64,000 nt of DNA, taken from CAWCDJ01 sp963794265 (GTDB lineage: Bacteria; Acidobacteriota; Terriglobia; Bryobacterales; Bryobacteraceae). Below are positions 61,167 through 64,000 of the stretch, piece by piece. The stretch covers positions 1,302,001-1,366,000 of the forward strand of contig CAWCDJ010000004.1 in assembly GCA_963794265.1 (NCBI GenBank), given 5' to 3'. The notes under the pieces are model-generated. The model did not search any database, was not told the DNA's origin, and saw nothing but the letters and a program-made list of their open reading frames with translations. The translations under genes were made by a program, and so were the position numbers. How positions within the stretch are numbered: the first letter of the stretch is position 1; each line of letters starts with the position of its first letter.

Positions 61167-62901
61167 GCGGACCCACACGGGACGCCGCCCTCTCCCAGGG
61201 CTCTATGGAGGTTCCCGCCTGCACCGCCAGCAGGGTATCGAGAGCCTCCTCGATTTCGCGATAGACCGAAACGAACTCGTCCACGCCGCCGCCCCACGGA
61301 TCGCGGATCGCCGGCTTTCGCCCGGGGCCGATCGCTCCGGCGTAGTGCATCTTTTTTCGCGCGCCGGGAAATGCCGATCCGACCGCCCGCTTCTGCTCCG
61401 GCTCGAAAATCAGGATCAGGTCCGCCCAGTCGGCCAACTCGTTCGTCACGATCCGGGAACGATGAGAAGCGAGGTCCAATCCGAACCGGCGGGCGGCTTC
61501 CCGCGCCGCTTCAGGCGATTCCCGGCCTTCCGCCGGATAGTGGCCGGCGGACTGCACTTCGAGATCCGGCCCGCCATATCGCCGGAGATAGGCTTCCGCG
61601 AAGGGGCTTCGGCAGATGTTTCCCTTGCAGATAACCAGGATGCGTTTCGCGTTTCGCGCGGCCACCCGGACCCGCCGCCGCATCTCTCCGCGCACCCCGG
61701 GAACCATCCAGAGCACCGGGTCAAGCGCTCGCCCGGCCAACTGCCTCGCTTCGGTAATCCCGGGCCGCGGGTCGTCCACCGTGAACGTGTCCGATCGTTC
61801 TCGAAATAAGCGGAGAGGCTCCAAGGCAACCTTCCAAAGCGGCAGCGTCAGCAGGGAAGGGTCGCTCCGGTCCGCGGAGAGGTTGCGGCGCAGCCAGCCC
61901 GCGTCCAGCCGCCAGTTCCGGCAATACAGGCCGGTCCGATATTCCGGCGGAAATTCTCCGCACCCGCGGACCATCATCTCGTAGAGATACCGCGGAAAAT
62001 CCGCGCCGGCCGCAATCGTCAGCGGCAGCGAACCCCAAAACCGGCCGTTGATTTCGATCAGCACCCAGCCGCCCGTACGCGGATTCACCTTGAACTCGGC
62101 CATCGCCACTCCGGTGTAGCGCAGTTCCTTCATCATGCGGCCGGCCGCATCCAGCAGCGCGGGAGAGAGCGGCACGCTTTTCCGGTAACTGCTGCCGCCG
62201 CCTACCGGCGGTTCGTGAACTCTCTCGTGCTCGAAAGCGGCCAGGATCTCGCCGCGTCGAGAGAGCACCTCGACCCCGACCCCGACACCCGCGAAATTCT
62301 CCTGGACCAGCAAGGGCCCGCGCGCCAGCATGGGAGTGGCGACCGCTTCGATTTGCTCGTCCAGCCGCACCTTCCGCACTTCGTGGCGAACTTCGGGATC
62401 GTCCGGCGTGACCGAAGCCGCGGGCTTCAGCACCAACGGCATCCCGAAGCCGGCCGCCAACCCATGAATTTCGGCGGTCGAAGTGGCCCGCGCCTGCCGC
62501 GGCAAGGGAATCGAGAGACGCTCGGCCAGTTCATAGGTCTTCCGCTTATCGAAGCAAACTTCGTAGGCCGATTCGTCGGGAATCGCCAGCCGCGTCCAGC
62601 GGCCAAGCTCCTCCCGGTGGCGGTGAAGCGCCAGAACGCCGGCATCGTGGCACGGAATCACCGCGTCGAAACACCATTCCCGCAGCAGCCCCGTGAGAGC
62701 GTCCAGCCAGCGCCCATCTCGCGCCGAATACCGCGGAATGCCGTGCACGCGGCTGAGATATCGCGACCGCAGCGCGGGATTGTCCGGCTCCGACCAGGCG
62801 GCGTGCACCTCGACACCGGCGCGGCCAAGCGACCGGATCACGCTCAGGAAGCTCCGGGTATCGTTGCCCAGCACCAGAACGCGCCCACCCGGCATGCTCA
62901 T
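61132..62901 (-). CDS. ATP-grasp ligase fused to low-molecular-weight tyrosine phosphatase
   Basis: 589 residues. Residues 1-400 are a CarB-like ATP-grasp enzyme: VLVLGNDTRSFLSVIRSLG, DAVIPCHDAGVLAL, GMPLVLKPAAS, GPLLVQENF and GWVLIEINGRFWGSLPL. From about 415 comes an LMW protein-tyrosine phosphatase: VICKGNICRSPFAEAYLR (CX5R loop, near 420) and Asp in AIRDPWGGG (near 533). The pairing recalls exopolysaccharide and capsule loci, where such phosphatases control tyrosine kinases. The next gene upstream, with a 4-base overlap, is a polysaccharide deacetylase, supporting a cell-surface glycan role by inference. Confidence 0.9.
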   Translation of the reverse strand: MSMPGGRVLVLGNDTRSFLSVIRSLGRAGVEVHAAWSEPDNPALRSRYLSRVHGIPRYSARDGRWLDALTGLLREWCFDAVIPCHDAGVLALHRHREELGRWTRLAIPDESAYEVCFDKRKTYELAERLSIPLPRQARATSTAEIHGLAAGFGMPLVLKPAASVTPDDPEVRHEVRKVRLDEQIEAVATPMLARGPLLVQENFAGVGVGVEVLSRRGEILAAFEHERVHEPPVGGGSSYRKSVPLSPALLDAAGRMMKELRYTGVAMAEFKVNPRTGGWVLIEINGRFWGSLPLTIAAGADFPRYLYEMMVRGCGEFPPEYRTGLYCRNWRLDAGWLRRNLSADRSDPSLLTLPLWKVALEPLRLFRERSDTFTVDDPRPGITEARQLAGRALDPVLWMVPGVRGEMRRRVRVAARNAKRILVICKGNICRSPFAEAYLRRYGGPDLEVQSAGHYPAEGRESPEAAREAARRFGLDLASHRSRIVTNELADWADLILIFEPEQKRAVGSAFPGARKKMHYAGAIGPGRKPAIRDPWGGGVDEFVSVYREIEEALDTLLAVQAGTSIEPWERAASRVGPLRREAAPDPRV

Positions 62902-63893
62902 TGGACGGCCTCCACCATTGCCGGCGCGCCCTGGTACTCCTCGGCGAAATCCGCTAGAGCCATCCCGCGGAACCGGTCGCGAGCCGCGCCAAAAACCGCG
63001 TGGAGGTCCCCGTACAACGTCTCAATCGCGCTGGCGGTGCGGAAACGGGGGCTGCCGCCGGGCATCAGCTCCGAGGAGTGCAGCAAGAGCTCCACGTGGG
63101 TTTCCCCGTTTTCTTCGGCGAGATCGAGCAGGCGCAACATACCCGTCCGGTTGTGTCCGTTGGGCTGCAGGGACAAGAAGGGAGGCGACAGCCGGTCGAC
63201 CACCCGCCGGACGAGCGATCGCGGCCTCAATCTCCGGCGCAGCGGATCGATCCAGGACGGCTCCGAGAGCCGGATCGACATGGGCACCTCGAGCAATCCG
63301 GCGGCGCCCGGCCGGCACACGTCGTCGTAATCCGGAAAATACGGAGCTCGCGGCGCGGTGGAAAAATCCGGTCCGCCGCCTGTCCCGCCCGGGTGTGCCG
63401 CCCACGAAATGCCCGGCGTCACCGAGCAATCGGCTCGATACCCACAGTCTTCGAGAATGCGCGCGTACGTGCCATTAAAGCCGAAACGCCCCGCCCGGTG
63501 GCTCGTGACCGGAGCTTCAAAGGTATGCCGCAGCAGCCCGGTCATATAGATGACCTTTTCGCGGATCAAATCCTCCGGGTACTCGATCAGATAGGGAGCG
63601 CAGCCGAAATCGTCGTCCGTCAGCGGAATCAGCGGCGGTGAATTCCAGGCGTGCAGGTGCATGCCGATTTCCGCCGTCCCGCGCCGCCTGACTTTTCGGC
63701 CGAATTGCTGGAATTCGGGGCAGCACGCCATCTCGAAGTTCGTGAGGTACGTGGGAATCAGTCCATACCGCTCACAGGTCTTCTGGAACCGCGGCAGGAA
63801 CGCCGCATTCCTCGTAGTGATGCTCCGCGGATGCGACCAAAGGTCATCGCCTTCGGTATCAATCGTAATCAGAAAGGCCGGACGCCCCGTCAT
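62898..63893 (-). CDS. Polysaccharide deacetylase-family protein
   Basis: 331 residues from ATG 63891-63893; an upstream GTG at 63908 is also in frame. NodB-type barrel: FLITIDTEGDD (catalytic and metal Asp), EIGMHLHAW (metal His pair), SHRAGRFGFNG, and a late LLLHSSEL. A non-standard long insertion lies in the middle (RLSEPSWIDPLRRRLRPRS). No signal peptide, so it may act on a lipid-linked or cytoplasmic glycan. Cotranscribed with the ATP-grasp-phosphatase gene. The last roughly 107 bases of the window beyond it hold no recognisable gene. Confidence 0.85.
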   Translation of the reverse strand: MTGRPAFLITIDTEGDDLWSHPRSITTRNAAFLPRFQKTCERYGLIPTYLTNFEMACCPEFQQFGRKVRRRGTAEIGMHLHAWNSPPLIPLTDDDFGCAPYLIEYPEDLIREKVIYMTGLLRHTFEAPVTSHRAGRFGFNGTYARILEDCGYRADCSVTPGISWAAHPGGTGGGPDFSTAPRAPYFPDYDDVCRPGAAGLLEVPMSIRLSEPSWIDPLRRRLRPRSLVRRVVDRLSPPFLSLQPNGHNRTGMLRLLDLAEENGETHVELLLHSSELMPGGSPRFRTASAIETLYGDLHAVFGAARDRFRGMALADFAEEYQGAPAMVEAVQ

Positions 63894-64000
63894 AGTCTTC
63901 AGCCTCACTATCGGCGCCGGCAGCCTGGATCTTTAGGGCTTTGCACTTCCCCATTTCGTCCGAACGCGCTAGAATGGGGATTAGTGTCGAGCTAACAAGT

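Noticed and set aside
1..64000. Search for tRNA, rRNA, CRISPR arrays and insertion sequences
   Set aside because: No intergenic stretch shows tRNA cloverleaf or CCA-type ends, regular spacer-repeat arrays or transposase reading frames.

Overview
High-GC bacterial chromosome segment, most likely from an acidobacterium of the Solibacter/Bryobacter type. The taxonomic evidence is the C-terminal domain (TIGR03437 type) of the NHL-repeat protein at 38142-40889, which is abundant in that group, together with Solibacter-like content: GH92, GH30-like and sialate esterase genes, a Ser/Thr kinase behind an ECF sigma factor, a SWIM-SNF2 helicase, and many small Fe-S and zinc proteins. No rRNA, tRNA, CRISPR array, transposase or phage gene was seen.

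The left third (1-24.5 kb) is a dissimilatory sulfur island. It holds aprB-aprA behind a Cys-tailed MarR regulator (777-3815), a siroheme-type SUMT fused to a methyltransferase (4133-5830), two cytidylate-kinase-like paralogues, a TauE/SafE anion exporter with its TIGR02186 partner, and a truncated PEP-synthase-like protein. Next come a probable dsrD-dsrN pair (14601-16259) without dsrAB nearby, and sat (17366-18634) divergent from a Cys-rich regulator. After sat is an Hmc/Tmc-like transmembrane redox operon (18692-23483) whose NrfD-type subunit carries a fused hexaheme cytochrome. Citrate synthase lies within the island. QmoABC is not in the window, so the electron donor to AprBA is either elsewhere or one of the Hmc-like and Hdr complexes here. 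DsrD suggests the reductive direction (inference).

The middle (24.5-46 kb) is ordinary heterotroph content: a topoisomerase III-RecQ-HRDC fusion, GH92 mannosidase, URO-D-like protein, amidohydrolase, hybrid histidine kinase, aldo/keto reductase, NHL protein, sialate esterase, TolB-like propeller and a GH30-like hydrolase.

The second redox island (46.2-54 kb) is one tightly overlapping operon: a cyclic-nucleotide-binding protein, a second Cys-tailed MarR regulator, hdrC-hdrB-hdrA-mvhD-mvhG-mvhA and a 69-residue membrane protein. It encodes a complete heterodisulfide reductase-[NiFe] hydrogenase type complex for H2-linked electron bifurcation, except that the hydrogenase large subunit has an apparent frameshift near 52384 separating the N-terminal RLEGH motif from the rest.

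The right end (54-64 kb) has a Ser/Thr kinase-TPR protein with its ECF sigma factor, a long palindromic element, a degenerate receiver protein, a SWIM-SNF2 helicase, an ATP-grasp/low-MW tyrosine phosphatase fusion and a polysaccharide deacetylase. The three sulfur and redox regulators (3165, 16296 and 46867) all carry cysteine clusters, and two promoter-leader modules (8192 and 10059) share a covarying hairpin. Together these suggest redox or Fe-S sensing over a common regulon.
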